A stretch of 64,000 nucleotides of DNA from Gymnorhina tibicen (taxonomy: Eukaryota > Chordata > Aves > Passeriformes > Artamidae), in contig VXAZ01009313.1 in NCBI GenBank assembly GCA_013399875.1, forward strand, positions 62,648 through 126,647, read 5' to 3'. The notes beneath the pieces are model-generated. The model searched no databases, was not told where the DNA came from, and saw only the letters and a list, made by a program, of their open reading frames with translations. Position 1 is the stretch's first letter, and each line of letters opens with the position of its first letter. Below are positions 1 through 13,441 of the stretch, piece by piece. The position numbers were made by a program, and so were the translations under genes.

Positions 1-1770
1 AGTTCTTATACTATTTTCTTAACAGAACAACAGCCTATGGATATCCATGTCCATGTTTGATAAAGCCAGTTAAGTCAGTGTCCTCACCAGTTCTTATCCC
101 ATTGCCTTTAGCAAAGAAATGAGCAAACAAACAAACAAAATTAGAACTTAATATCATTCTGTCCTCCAGTTATGCTACTCTCAGATAAAGCAAGGAGCTT
201 GATCTGGATACATTTTTTATAATGCGGAAATTGCTTTAACTTAATGAGTTTGAAACCCTCAAGTATCTTTCCAGAGAACTGTGAGGTGTTGTATGTTAAA
301 CACTTTGCCTTGAGGCTTAAACCGTCACTGATGATTGGCTTTAGTAACCTCGTTTGTAAAGGGGTAGGGAGTCATTATGAGCAGTGGAAAAACATTGAAG
401 TGATACATATGCCTCCACCAGGTAACGTTTAAACAGAAACATATGGTGGGAAGCTATCAAATAATTTTGTCACCTTGGTGATATATCAGATGATAGCTGT
501 TTGTACAAGGGCCTGACAATGCACTACCAGATACAGCACGTCTTTTGGCTGATTAGCAGGCAGAGTTTGGAAAGAGCAAAGCAGAAAACTTCAAACTAAA
601 TAAAACATCTACATCATGGCAGTAGTATCTAGTTTGCTATATGGGTGTGAAACATTGCCATACTATTGATGTATATAAAGCTTTTAACTGGGTTTCATCT
701 GCGCCATCTGTGTGCCATATTGTGCATGGTATAGCAAACACCATTTATAACAATAAAATTTTGAAACATGCTGCTCTTTCAGGAAGTAAAGCAACAATCA
801 TCACAGAACAGCTGTGCTAGGCCAACCACACAGCTAGAATGGAAGACAACAAAATGCCATTGCGGATGCTGAGTGGTGAGCCATAGGAATGGATGAGGTA
901 GATATGCAAGGGTACACAGGAACACAAGCTTCAGCAATAAGAATTTCTAGACAGTAATTAATGTTTACTGTCAACACAGAGGTAACACCAATACACAGTA
1001 GTCTGAGTGTGAGAAGATCAATTCACTCAATGCAAGAAAAACACAGTTTCCGAAACAGCAGTGAGGTTAGCGGGAAGATGCTCCAGTCTTGGTAGAAGAG
1101 ACATCTACTCTTAAATTCCTCCATCAAGATTTATATCAAAAAAACTATACTCTTCTTCTTTTTCTGTGGCAAGACACTACGTCTCAAAACTTAAGTAAAT
1201 GCTAGTTTACAGGGTTTTAATATCTTATTTCATGTGGTGTCAAAAACATGCATCTGAAATGTAACTGACTACTCTTATTCTTATCAAGTTCTATGAGAAT
1301 TAAAATCTCTAAACACATGCTTTGTTTTGGGTCCTTAGAGAGCTACGGTCTTATTTTCCATATGGTGCAAGTACTCCAAAGTTAGCCACAAGCCTTTAAA
1401 AAATAAATGATTGAACAAGCCTTGCAGACTATTAGCGAGCAAGAGCAATTATCAAACACAAGTCATTTTTCATTTTGGTCTTAAAAGACATATGATGTTT
1501 TAATAAAGTCTTTACAAATTACAGGAAATATACTGTCTTAAAAGGAAGGTATCATTAAGCACAGCCCTTTATGAACTTTATCATGTTTTGTTTGAGCTCA
1601 TTAGGAAGCAGGCTGTCATAGCAGCTGAAGTCTTTTGATCATGTTTTTCTTTTAACAAATTGTGAGTGCCACAGTTTTTTCCTTGTTATATATACTCTCC
1701 TACTAAGAGCCAGATCCCTACACGTTTATAAATCAGTTACCTTTAAGTTTATACAGAATATTATTGATGA

Positions 1771-1811
1771 AGAGAGGCTAAAACTGTTAAAAGAGAGGCT
1801 GAAACTGTTAA
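1771..1811. repeat. Two-unit tandem duplication of about 20 bp
   Basis: The unit AGAGAGGCTAAAACTGTTAA is followed at once by a second copy with one clear A/G difference and an extra A. It looks like a simple slippage or local duplication product. No function is implied. Confidence 0.8.
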
Positions 1812-4800
1812 CATGAGCTGCTTATGTGAACAAAAATATCCTGGTATCATGGAAAAGAAAAAGGTCTCATGAAAACAGCCTAGTATCATAAAGCATCAAG
1901 CAATATTTTATGTTCTTTGAAGAGAAGGTCGTGGCATCCAAAAAGATGCTATGTTGCTGGCTGATCCAGTTCATTATAATGAAAAACACCTGGGTAAAGA
2001 GCATCCTCTTCTAGGGCTTGCAAAACAGATATGCATATGCCTCAAATACAGAAGCCTCGAGCAAGTGGGGCTAATTTCTTTATCTAGAACTGAACCCCAA
2101 ATCAAGTCCACAAATCTGAACGTTTACAAATTTAGGGGAGAAGACTTGTGTTCCTGATAAAGGCTCAGATTCTAATTTCACACCTGGATTTTCTTCTTAA
2201 GAAAACTCAGTGAATCATATTTTTGTGCATTAATTGGAATTTCCTAGATACCAAGTTTTGGGTGTTGACACCCTTTTAACAGAAGCAAATATATTACACA
2301 AATGACCATATGAAGAAAAATTATTCATTTTCATGTGAATATATTGAACTATACTGCAAAAAAATTTGCTCTTTCATAGCACCCATAATAATACTCATGA
2401 AGCTGGAGATTCCAGAGTATTAAAGGTTCAAGTCCTTCAAAATGGCTTATGTCCTTCAAAACAGTTCATGTTTGTCACTTTGCAACTCACTATTTTAGAA
2501 AGAGTACCAAGCAAAGGAAAATGCTGTTACGAATTCTCCAAAAAAGCTAAATTAATTTTCACAGAAGAAATGATGATTGGTAGAGCACTGATGAGGTTAC
2601 TACTGTTTAAGGCAGAACATGGTTTCAAAAGTATTTTATACTTTAAATCCCTTGATATTGGAATATAACACTCAAATAACCACTATTAAAGCATGAGTTA
2701 GTGATTCAAATGCAAAGGTTTTAGCGTAAATCTGGGAATTACTGTAGAGGTCTTAAATTCAGTTGTTTATCTAAATTTTCTGAAGCAGTCTTACAGATGT
2801 CTTGTCATATACAAATTTCAATATCTTTTTGTCGTATAGGAATAGTACCTAAATTACCTCAGGAATATTAGCAAAAAAAAAATCCAATCCATTCAAACAA
2901 ACAATTTGTCTGCTGCATTTTCTTTTAGAAGAGCAGTCTTCAAAGAGGAGAACTGTATTGAACCAAAACTGGAAAGATGGTTTACCTGTATTCAGACACT
3001 GAAGGAGCCCAGGCTTTTCTTACTTATGTTACTTAGGTGAATTATTCCTTTGCTTGTTTTCTACAGCTTTTACTTATTACTACAAGAGATTTTACTTTAA
3101 GACAGCATGTTTTAAACCTCCCAGCATTTCCATAGGTATTACCTCAGAGGGAGATGACAGACCATCTGTTGACCCACATTCCTTTTGAGTTAGTACTACA
3201 GTTATTGAACAATGTTTTGTTGGACAGCCAAAACATGAACAACATTTTGCTTTCCATCACCGCAGCTTCTTTTACAAGATACATGCATCACAAAAGCAGG
3301 CCTCTGTCTTCTCAGCTTTTTGTCTTCCTCTCAAGTGGTGCAAATTTTTCTCACCAGTAACCACAGGTGAAGCAGTGTTACTGATTTCATCCCAAACAAG
3401 TCCAATTTCCAGAACTGAAAACTGGGAATTCGGGGCTTAAGTGATGAAATTTAGAAACTCACTACTCCATAATGTTCTACACAAGATATGGTTGCCAAAA
3501 AACTATCATTTTTTGTCTTCCAGGGTTACTCACACTCCTCACATATAAAGCATCCACACTGCAAAGAACTTTCAGTAGGTGTTCTGTGAAAAACAGGGTT
3601 ATCAGTGGCTAGTTTCTGCAGATGGTTTTCCTGCCAGAATCCTGGATCCTGCCATCCTTCAACTACCCTGCTCTTCTGCCCTGTCACACTAGACTTTGGA
3701 GAATATTTAGAGCCCCATCCAATGTCCTTCACCACCAGCTGGATGAGTGGCATCATGCTGTGGCTGGCTTTGAATTAAGTGTGTGATGGCAAGTTTTTGT
3801 TAATGTGCTAGCCAGCAGGCCAAATGGAAGCAATAGCTGCCGAGCTCAGGCTGCAGCTTGTCTCTCTCCATGGCAGTCATTTGGATAAATGTTCTCTACT
3901 TATTCAACAGTTTTATGTTATCTCTCCGTTTTATTTGATTTAAATTAAACAATATGCTTGCAAGTTACTTGCAGGATCCAAGGAATAAACAAGTGGGCAA
4001 GTAGTGCAAGTATTTCTATGTTTTACTGCCTCAGGAAATCAGATTAATTTTCCTTTACCTTGGCTACCATTTTTCCAGTATGAACTGTTTCATAAAGTAC
4101 TTCACACACCTGCTCAATATTTCTGTATCACTGTATTTCAAAGACTACTGGGGAGAAGCATCTTGAGCACAAGAGCCTGAAGGGCTTAAAAGCTTTATGA
4201 CACTGTTAGTCCACAGCTCCCACTCAACAACTATTACAAACTTAGGACATATAACTCAGTACATCTGTCTGATTGTTCTATTTGCCTGAAACCATTATAG
4301 ATCCATAATCATATTTAGAGAAAAATATTGTCTTCCTAAGTAATCATTTTCAGTGTGATGCTGTCATTTTAGAAGATGACAAATGTAAAACTTTTCTCCA
4401 TCAGACTAGTGCAAAATACTTCTGTGATAAGAAATGACAGAAGTAGTGTGCAGGTTGTTCTGCTCTAAGAAGAAATATCTGGCTGAAGATCATATTGCTG
4501 CTCCACAGTAACTCTGTTGACACTTCTAACTTTGCATGCATCCAAATCCCATTGCATTTTAAAACATCAGTGGAGATTCAAGAACAAATATAGCCTGTAG
4601 CTAGCTCCAGGGTCCCACTATTTCCAGGCCCCATTCATTATACTACTGTCAGCCAAGCATCAAATCTTCTCTTCAGATCTAAAATTTATTAGGATAATAC
4701 TAAGAGATTTGTTGCAAACATCATTTTAGGTGATTGTTTTCATAAAAGACACATTCTGCTTTGCACAGATTCTCTTGATTTTTGCCTGGCCTTCCAAACG

Positions 4801-6236
4801 GCGAATGCTGCCAGCCCACCTCGCCTCTCTGTCTGCTCCTACAGATGAACCATTTTCACACCATGCCCAGAAACATCGGGCTACATAGTGGAAAAAGTGC
4901 AGCTGAAGGTAGCTGTAGCATCTGACTGTATCTACTAAATAGATACTTGTATCTTTCTCTTTTGACATGGATATATTTATTCAAAAAATTACAAACAAAA
5001 TTGAACAAATTTAACATGGACAAAGCATACGTGAGAAAGTAAATAAAGACTGAAAATCTACCTACTTTTCCAAATGGCATAAAATCTCCCATTATTTTCA
5101 AGATAACTGTTTGCATCCATATTATACAGAAGTAAAAAAATAGATCAACTAATCTTTATTCTTTATTATTTTGCATTGCTGTGCAGAACTTAGTACTATT
5201 GCAGCAATATCTTGAACCTCTCATTTTTCATGGACATTTGCTCAGAGTAATGAAAAAAAAACGTACTTTACTTGCGAGCAGCATATGTGAAAGTTTGATT
5301 CTTTATTCATTTTATCTAGAAACGGAGAGAAAAGAGAGAACTTATAGAACATGTGTTTATGCATTAGGTAGACCAGATTTGGAACAGAATACAAAACAGG
5401 AGAGTTTGAAATAATGCCAATTGCAGCAACAGGTGGAATTTACATTATAGTATTATATAATTATTATTCTTTATATAGCACAAAAAACAAAACGTAATGT
5501 TTTTTCTGTTAAAAGTCTTGGTAACAAGGGTAAATAGAACTGAAAAGCAGAATTTGGACATAACAGAGAAGTTTTATTTTCAATACTATATTAATTTATC
5601 TAGCAACTCTGTCTCACAATCTTCTCGAGACTTTCTAAAGCACTTCAATTATATCCAGTTAATTAGTATGCCAGGAGTGGCATTTGATGAGTTAATGTGT
5701 GGCTTTCTGAAAACTGGGGAATTAATTATCTCTGTTCAAATCCAGTTTCTCAGACAGCTGAGGGAATGCCCTCAGTTGTGCCATGCCAAAGAGTTTGTTT
5801 TATGCAGCAGAGCTGTCAAGCACAGGTCAAGCACAATCCAGCCCTATGCACATGGTAGTACTTGTAAGCTAAACCTCAGATTTTTTGAACTGAATGTAGT
5901 GGAAGTTTCAGGTTAAAAGACATTAATTAACATATTATCCAGAAATCTAAAATTTATAAGAAATCTCTCATCTGGAGCAAGATCTGGCTTTGAAGTTAGC
6001 TCTGCTTTTAGCTCTGCTTTTAGCAATAGGTTACACTAGAGACCCTCAGGAGGTTCTTCCAATCTAAATTATTGCTTAATTTTATGATTGAATGGTAGAA
6101 AGCTACTTGGTGTGGGTTCTGGTGGGATGGAATTTAGGAAGGAGATAATATAGAAAAAGAATTTTACATTAGGCTAGTTGATTACATTCCAATTTTTTTT
6201 AGTGCCTGCAGGGGTACTTAGTACACTGGAAAAAAC

Positions 6237-6256
6237 CCAAACCAAACCAAACCAAA
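6237..6256 (+). repeat. CCAAA pentanucleotide microsatellite
   Basis: Four exact CCAAA units follow an A-rich run. The array is short and probably polymorphic. Confidence 0.85.
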
Positions 6257-7276
6257 CTTGAAAAATGTGTGTGGTTAAGAGAATGTAACATATTGTGTGC
6301 AAAAAGGAACATAATCTCCAATTTATTGTCTCTTGTCTGGAAAAGACCAAAAGAATTGTTTGATGATCTAAAGCAAAGGCATAATAAATAAGTAACACAA
6401 AATGAAGAGTGTATGGCATCAAGGAACTTCTATGCTTTGGAAAAAAGAGAGAGACAAAATCAGGCAGATGGGTAAAGTTCTTATTATTTCTTTAAGCCAT
6501 TCTTCAGTTTTAGGAGAGGCTTTCTAATTGTCAAGATTTTGAACATCAGGGACTATAAAAATCAAAGACCCTAAAATACTGTATCAGTCTACATATTATT
6601 TGATAAAGGAAACATTAGAAAGTAGTGAAAAGAGCAGAAACAAAACAAGGTGCTAACATGACTTGCTTTTATCCTTTTCCTTCATCTTTCCTTTCAGGAA
6701 AATCTTTTCCTTCTTTGCTCAGACTTTCCCTGCAGAGTGTGCTCCCCATATGTCTCTTAAATATATGGCATGTTGTATACATACATGTCTAGTATATGAA
6801 GGCTAGAGGGGGTCATAAGGATTAAAGGAAACTGAAATTAAAACAACATGCAGTAACTTTTCCATTTACAGACTTCCAAATGGTTTGGAAAAAATGGATC
6901 CTTTTTCTGTCAATGAACACCATATTTTATCTTTGATCTTCAGTTTGATTGTAGCATAATAGATTAAATCAGCATATGGCTTGCAAGGAAATACAAATTT
7001 AAATGAAATTTAACTCTTCTCTTTGTCATAAACTTAATTTGGGACATAATTTTTAAAAGTTTCTCAAGGCAACACAACAGAAATATTAGTAAAAATTACT
7101 CTTTATTTTAGGATAGCCAGTTTGGAGAAAAAACAGAATCCCTAAAATGTTAGATAAATGTTTGGATATGTGTTGAAGTATATCAAATACATCATAAATC
7201 AAAATAAAACTATTGCTGATATCAAATTATCACTGCTCAGAAATATTTACATGGCTAACACAGAGACTGGTAACTA

Positions 7277-8081
7277 TGTGAATTGCGCTTTCATGGCAAG
7301 GTTTTGGTAATGGGGGAGACTGCAGGGGTGGCTTCTGTGAGAAACTGCTGGAAGCTTCCCCCATGTCTGATGGAGCCAATGCCAGTCACCTCCAAGACAG
7401 GCCCACCACTGGCCAAGGCTGAGCCCACCAGTGATGGTGGCAGCACCTCTGGGATAACAGAGCTAAGCAGGGGAAGAAAACCTGCTGAACAACGGCAGCC
7501 AGAGAAAAGAGGAATGAGAATATATGGGAGACACAGCCCTGACACCGCAGTCAGTGGAGAAGGAGGGCAGGAGTTGATCAGGTACCCCAGCAGAGATCCC
7601 CCTGCAGCCCATGGTGACGCAGCTGTGTCCCTGCAGCCACGGAGGTCACAGGAATGCAGAGATCCACCTGCAGGACATGGAAGACCCCAGGCCAGAGCAG
7701 GTGGATGCACAAAGGGGGCTGTGAAACCCTTGGAAATCCCACACTGGACCAGACTCCTGGCAGTACTTGCGACCCTGCAGGGCAGAGAAGGTGGGAGTGA
7801 AGGAAACCTGAAGAGAAAGTTAAGAAAGTCCAGAAAGAAGGGAAGGGTGGGGGTCACATGTTCTAAGATTTCATTTTATTCATTGTTATACTATTCTCAT
7901 TTGATTGGTCATAAATTAAACTAATTTCCCCCAAGTTTATTCTACCGTGCCTGTGATCATAATTGAAGAGCAATCTCTCCTTGCCCTTATCGCATCCCAT
8001 GAGCCCTTTGTTATATTGTCTCTCCCATGTCCAGCTAAGGAGGGTGAAATGATGGAGTGGCTTTGGTGAACACCCACAACA
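7277..8081 (+). mobile_element. Endogenous-retrovirus solo LTR, family 1, internally deleted copy
   Basis: The sequence starts TGTG, runs through a characteristic GGCAAGGTTTTGGTAATGGG segment, and ends CCCACAACA. It aligns by eye along its length with the elements at 12410-13439 (reverse) and 28095-29186. All three share GGTGGCTTCTGTGA-like, CTGAGCCCACCAGTGA and CATGAGCC segments and a late polyadenylation-like region near 'TTGATTGGTCATAAATTAA'. I recognise this as an abundant avian ERV LTR, possibly ERVL type; that class call is inference. At about 805 bp it is shorter than the 1.0-1.1 kb copies, mainly because most of the central purine-rich tandem units are missing. The 3' end also lacks the segment before the terminal CAACCC. 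No target-site duplication is evident. A 213-codon open frame across it is a by-product of its GC-rich repeats. No internal retroviral sequence flanks it. Confidence 0.8.
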
Positions 8082-8243
8082 TTATGTCATCTTGTTCAAA
8101 AAACAGTAAGTTTCCACAGAATAGTGCAGTTTCTGGTGGCATACCTCCTCCTCAGGCTTTTTTTTTTCATTTTCAGTCTATTATCCAATAGGCTTCTGAC
8201 CCCTCAGTAAGACAAACTCTAAAGAAACTACTTTTATTTTTAA

Positions 8244-8576
8244 ACTGACCAGAGGGATATCCCACACCATACAGAACCACACTCAGCATTAAAACCTGGA
8301 GGGCAGAAGGAGGGTGGGGAGGACACTCAAAGTGATGGCATTAGATTTTTCAAGTCACCCTTATGCTAGATGGAGCCTGGCTGTCCTGGAGATGGCTGAA
8401 CACCTGCCTGATCATGGTGAATGAATTCTGTGTTTTGCTTTGCTTATTAAACTGTTATTGTCTCAACCCACGAGTTTTCTCCCTTTTGCCCTTCCGAGTC
8501 TCTTACGTGCCCTGCTGGAAGGTGTGAGCGAGCTGCTCTGTGAAGCTCAGCTGCCAGCTGGGGTGAAACCACCACA
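8244..8576 (+). mobile_element. LTR family 2, 3' fragment
   Basis: The fragment begins at AAACTGACCAGAGGGATAT and passes through CTGTCCTGGAGATGGCTGAA, TTTGCTTTGCTTATTAAACTG and CAACCCACGAGTTTTCTC, ending at AAACCACCACA. The same order appears in reverse complement at 51970-52531, so this is the downstream part of the same LTR family. ATTAAA in 'TATTAAACTG' is the likely polyadenylation signal of the element. The 5' half is missing. It lies 160 bp after a family 1 LTR in the same orientation. The retroviral class was not determined. Confidence 0.8.
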
Positions 8577-11500
8577 GATATTTGCAATATCTGGAAACAT
8601 TATGAAGGCTAAAAATATATCTACAAGATGACAGCAAAAAGTATTAATGCTGGTCAGAATGACATAATTAGGGAAGTGTACTACATAATTATTACTGTAT
8701 AATTAGTGTTCCTAGCCAATTTCTAAGCGTAAGAATATTTGATATTAAGTTGTCATGAGTCAGTTAGCAGTCATTAAAATAAAGCTATACAATCAATTTT
8801 TCCAGTTTGCTCTCATTGTACTAGGAGATCCTTTTATCATCATGCTACACAGAAGCTTTAAAGAAGTCATTAGACCTTCATTTACTTCTGAATGCTGGTC
8901 ATAATCTTCAATATTCTAATGTATTCGGGTAATTTCAAGGTACAAGAGAGATATTTTCTTCCAAGAGGACTTTTCATCATTAAAAAATTAAAGAATATCT
9001 ATGCTTTTCAACCAGAAAAGGTAGGAGCAATTATATCCCTTTATATTCACTTTATAGTACTCAGAATGTGTGCATTATATGTGTGGCTGATAATGACTGA
9101 ATTTGAGAAGTATAAAGGAACTTGTCAATAATATATTTTGTGTTTTGATCATATAATAACATATCTAAAACACAGAAATCATAGTTTTGCATTTACTTCA
9201 AGGCAATTAGAAATCATCTTCCATTTAATTTTAAATATCTTGCCTCCTTACTTAAATAAAAATCTTATTATGTCTTTAAAGTGAATAGTTACATAAGCAA
9301 AAAGGCTTTTGTGGCAATAATCATCAATTTCATATTGTTGAATTGGTTCAGAACTGTTCCACATTAGCATTTGATTACCATATCGTTAACATGAAACTCG
9401 ATAAACTACACCATAAAAAAGCGCACTCAGAATAGAATGCAAACTGGCTAAGAACCTAAAAATACATCTAGATTCTAGCTGAGCTTCATTTGTCATGATT
9501 TTTCTTCCTCGTTAAAATTTTGGTTTCTGGCAAGTTGCAATAAGCTAAATCTTTTTAAAAGTATTTAATCGAATTAGCTATAAAAATTAATGTTTCAGAA
9601 ATGAGAAAAAACTGTTGGTTAACTAAAAAACTGTCCACAGTAAAATGAACTTCCTAGAGAGGACTAACTATGGCTTCTTTCATCAAAGAATGTACTACAC
9701 ATAAGTGTAGTTGATATAATTTGAAATCCAGAGGACATCTACTTTGACAAAAGTCTTAAATTGTATCAAACATACAGTGCATATATGCAGGATTGCTGTA
9801 ATGCTGAAAGTACAGAGAGTGATGGAATATGTTGATGTCTGTACTTTGCAGGTAGTTCCTCCTAGCTTGGATTTAAATGTCACTCGAAATCTTGTTGTTG
9901 ATGTATCTTCTGTTCAGAGGAGAAATCACCATTTCGGATAATACCTGTACAGGTGTGTACCACTGGCAGGGACTGAGGAAAGCAGCCTTCAGGGAGCTCA
10001 TCATGGTCAAAATCTGCAAGCTCACAAAGAATGCCATGTATTTCAAATCCAGGTTGTTTTATGCCCATAAGGTGACATCTTTTAATTCAACTGCACAACA
10101 GCAAGGAAGAATTACTTTATTATGTTGTGTACCTTACTTCAGGCAGCTGTGGTAATCTGACAAATTGCTCTAGCTATCAGAAAACCAAATCCTTATGTGC
10201 AGAGATCTACACATTATTTGTTTGTTTTACATTATAGAGGCCTAAACTCCCTGCTCCTAGGGTTACACTTGTATTGTTAAAGTAGTAGAAAAAAGGAAGT
10301 ATGACTGAAAGTGTTTTATAGTTAAATATATACTTCAGTCTATTCCAATATCCAAAATTATAAAAATATTTTGTAAATTAATAAACTTTACAGTACCTAT
10401 AGGAAAAGGAAGAGACTGTATCAAAGCCATCTCAATGTGTTGTCTTAAAATAATGTTTTATCTTGTTAAACTTGTTACTCTAAGAGAGAATCTGAGAGAA
10501 TCTTACCCTGAGAGAATCTTCAGGAGAATAGCATCTGGTTGGTCTGGCTAATTTTGCAGAAAATGAGGATTTTTAGAAACAGTCTTTGGATCAGTCTTTC
10601 AAGTACATAATACAGATTGATCTTAATATGCGTATTTTCAGTTGTACGTTGCAGAAAACCCAATTTATTTCTTGCAGTTACAATATCTAGCTAAACATAG
10701 CATATTGTAGGTTTCTTTTAGAAAGAATTCTTTTTCTATGGTTGTCTTTGTGTTTCATAACTAAGGAAAAGTGAAGGAAATCCAGTCCCTTGTGCAAATA
10801 AAGAGCCCCTTACTTTTGACCCAAAGGCAGAAATGTAGTGTTTCATCAGATAAAAAGTCAGTACCCAGCTGTGCAATCTTTCTTCTTTATTGTAGAAGTC
10901 TGGGAAGCATTAAAAATCAGATATTAAACTCAAAGGTCTTGACAATGTCAGTTTACTCTTCTTGCTAAAAATAACTTGAATTAGGCATATCACATTCACA
11001 AGGAGTATCCTCTTTGATGTCCCTTCTATCCATAAAATTATTTCAGTGAAATCTGTACAAAATAACAAACTTTGATAAACCTCTACAACTCTGCTGAAAC
11101 ACTCAAGTTATGTTAAAATTACATCACTGTAAGGAAAAAGAAACTTTTTTGTATAAGCTTTCTTTATCAGCTCACCTGCTACAAATTCCAACTCCATTTT
11201 TTTTTTTTTTTTTTCTGGGCTTTTAAGTACATTTCAGGTTGACTTCAGCCATTTGCTGTTGTTTATTGCAAAAATTAAACTGTCTTTCACTACAAAGAGA
11301 CTTAACATTTTCCATCTACAATGAAGAGGACAAGAATTTAGGCAAACACAGACATTAGTATGTCTACATTAAATCAAAGATCTTCATGATCGAACACAAC
11401 TGTTATCTTTAATTTAGTTTTCAATAAATTTGGTAGCTATGCTCCTTCGCAAAAGTGTAAAAAAAAAAATTTCTAAAAGTCAGAATATTCTTGCTGAACT

Positions 11501-12409
11501 CCTATTTACAAGAATAAATTCAGACTCCTATTTCTTAGGTTTTTTGACCCCTTAGTCCAACATACCTGCTGCCACTGTACGACGTTTTGAAATCTGTCAC
11601 ACAGCGAAACCAAAACGTAAATTGTGCTCATCTCCAATGCTGAGAACGTGGACTACAAGGAATAGGAATGTTATTTAATCCCTTTCACAGTGATCTAAAT
11701 ATGTATCTGCTACACCTACATAAATTAGACCATTTTAGGAACTGGCTAAATTGGCATGTTGCAGAACCTGTCTTTTTCTTCTCCTCCTACTATTTAATAA
11801 TAAACGTACCAGTGAGGTTTTGCATTAGAACATTCTTCAATGGTCTTGCACTTTATTTAGCTCAATGAGATAAAAAAACCACTCCTTTTAATTTTCTTCT
11901 ACCAATTCAAATATACTTGGACCTTGTTCCAATGTATCTTATCATCTTTTCGACAGTATGAATGTTGTTACACTGAATTTTTGGTTTATGTTTCCACATA
12001 AAGAACTATAAAGGCTTAAAGAAATACTTCTCAGGTTATTGCATTGTAGTATTTGGAAAATCTTTAGTAGATCACTTGCAGGAGTGTTTCAAGGGCAGAT
12101 CCACATTTAAGTGTCTCAGAGCTCATACTGAAGATTTTTTTTCTGTATCTTAATCTATGCCAACGAAATATATTCTTCCACTATTGTTTGCTTTCAATTC
12201 AAGAAAGGTGATAAGATGTCAATACATGCTAGGCATTAACCATGGTATGCAAACTAAATCAGTTTGTGAGTCTTCCAGCTAGACACATTTCTGTATCTAA
12301 ATAGCCATGTTCATGCAAAGGAAAATTACATTTTGCAAATTTATTAGATCTTTATAAACATTTTCAAAAAGAATAAATTAAGGAGATTAATACCATTTAT
12401 TTACACTTG
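8577..12409. other. Unique AT-rich DNA with possible conserved non-coding blocks
   Basis: No gene was recognised; all open frames are under 100 codons. Two stretches, about 8641-8800 and 9170-9600, are free of recognisable repeats and dense in TAATTA or ATTTAAT-type homeodomain-like words. The first also holds an AP-1-like TGAGTCA at 8756-8762. That composition is common in conserved vertebrate enhancers but proves nothing without an alignment. Other content is a three-copy GAGAGAATC cluster at 10482-10524 and a poly-T run at 11197-11214. Confidence 0.5.
11197..11214. repeat. Poly-T run of 18 bases
   Basis: This is an uninterrupted T18 tract. It could be the tail of a retroposed sequence on the minus strand, but the sequence to its right shows no family I recognise. 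Confidence 0.85.
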
Positions 12410-13439
12410 TGTGGTAGGTTGACCTTGGCTGGCAGGCAGGTATCCACCAAGCAGTTATGTTGTTTCCCCTGTATCTATAGAAAAAGGGGAAAAAATAAGA
12501 TGAAAATATTTGTCAGTCAAGATAAGAATAGGGAGAAACACACCCAGTATCATGGTGGGCAAAGCAGATTCAGCTTGGGGAAAGTTAATTCAATTTAGTG
12601 CCAATTAATCACAGAATAGTGCAATAACTCACAAAAAGTGAGTAATAAAAACAGAACCAAAACCGCCTTCCCTCCACCCCTTCTTCCCAGACTCAATTTC
12701 TGCTTTTTGTATCTCAAAAGTAGTGCAAAGGCACAGAGAATGGGAATCTTGGTGAGATCCTAATCCTTCATCTCTGCCACTCCTATTTCCTCACCCTCTT
12801 CCACTGCTCCAGGATGGGGTTTCTACCTTGGGAGACAGTCCTTCACAATCCTTCCCAGTATGAATCCTTCCCATGGGCTGTGGTTCCTCAAGAACCTCCC
12901 CATTATAGGTCCTTTCCAAGGATAGAGTCTTCCGGCATGATCTGGTCCTCTCCTGCCAGGAGACAGCTTCTGGATGAGTTCTCCATGGGCTTCATCTTTC
13001 TTCACGGCACGTCCACCTGCTGTGCCCTCCACGGGAGGCACTGTGGATATTTGCTGTCGTGCTGTCTCCATGGACTGTAGAGGGACAACCTGCTTCACCA
13101 TGGTCTTCTCCTTAGGCTGCAGGGAAGTTCCTGCTCCTGGAGCACCTCCTCCCCCTCCTTCTTCCCTGACTTTGGCACCTGCAAGGCTGTTTCTCCCCCA
13201 TGTTATCATTCCTCTCGCCCAGCTGCTCTTGCAAAGCATTTTTTACCCTTTCTTAAATATGTTATCCCAGAGGTGCTGTCAGCATCACTGATAGTCTCAG
13301 CTACAGCCAGTGGCAGGACTCTCTTTGAGCCCACAGGAACTGATTCTGTCTGACATGGGGACAGCTGCTGGTGTCACCTCACAGAAGCCACCCCTGTGGC
13401 CCCTCTGCTATCAAAACCTTGCCACATAAATCCGGTAAA
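12410..13439 (-). mobile_element. Endogenous-retrovirus solo LTR, family 1, near full length
   Basis: On the plus strand it opens TGTGGTAGGTTGACCTTGGC and closes with CAAAACCTTGCCACATAAATCC. This is the reverse complement of the ends of the copies at 7277 and 28095, so the element lies antisense. It is about 1,030 bp, in the range of the family's long form. The body is the pyrimidine-rich complement of the tandem units seen in the 28095 copy. The five bases before it (ACTTG) and the five after it (ACTTT) match at four of five positions, a plausible decayed 5-bp target-site duplication that would suit an ERVL-type integration. The 138-codon and 105-codon open frames inside it are not genes. 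Confidence 0.82.
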
Positions 13440-13441
13440 AC

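Larger units (their letters stand above)
1..7276. other. Unique AT-rich DNA, no gene recognised
   Basis: No exon, RNA gene or interspersed repeat was recognised. The longest open frame (5497-5916 +, 139 codons) has no motif I know and no supporting splice or promoter context. Small features seen are a (CAAA)n run at 124-140, an imperfect 20-bp tandem duplication at 1771-1811, a 12-bp direct duplication at about 5998-6024, and four CCAAA units at 6237-6256. Very old, diverged repeats could be present but would need a profile search. Confidence 0.6.

Noticed and set aside
5497..5916. 139-codon plus-strand open frame
   Set aside because: No known motif and no patterned composition; treated as chance.
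7283..7924. 213-codon plus-strand open frame with a 188-codon frame opposite
   Set aside because: Both lie in an LTR. Frames open on both strands over the same DNA reflect composition and not coding.
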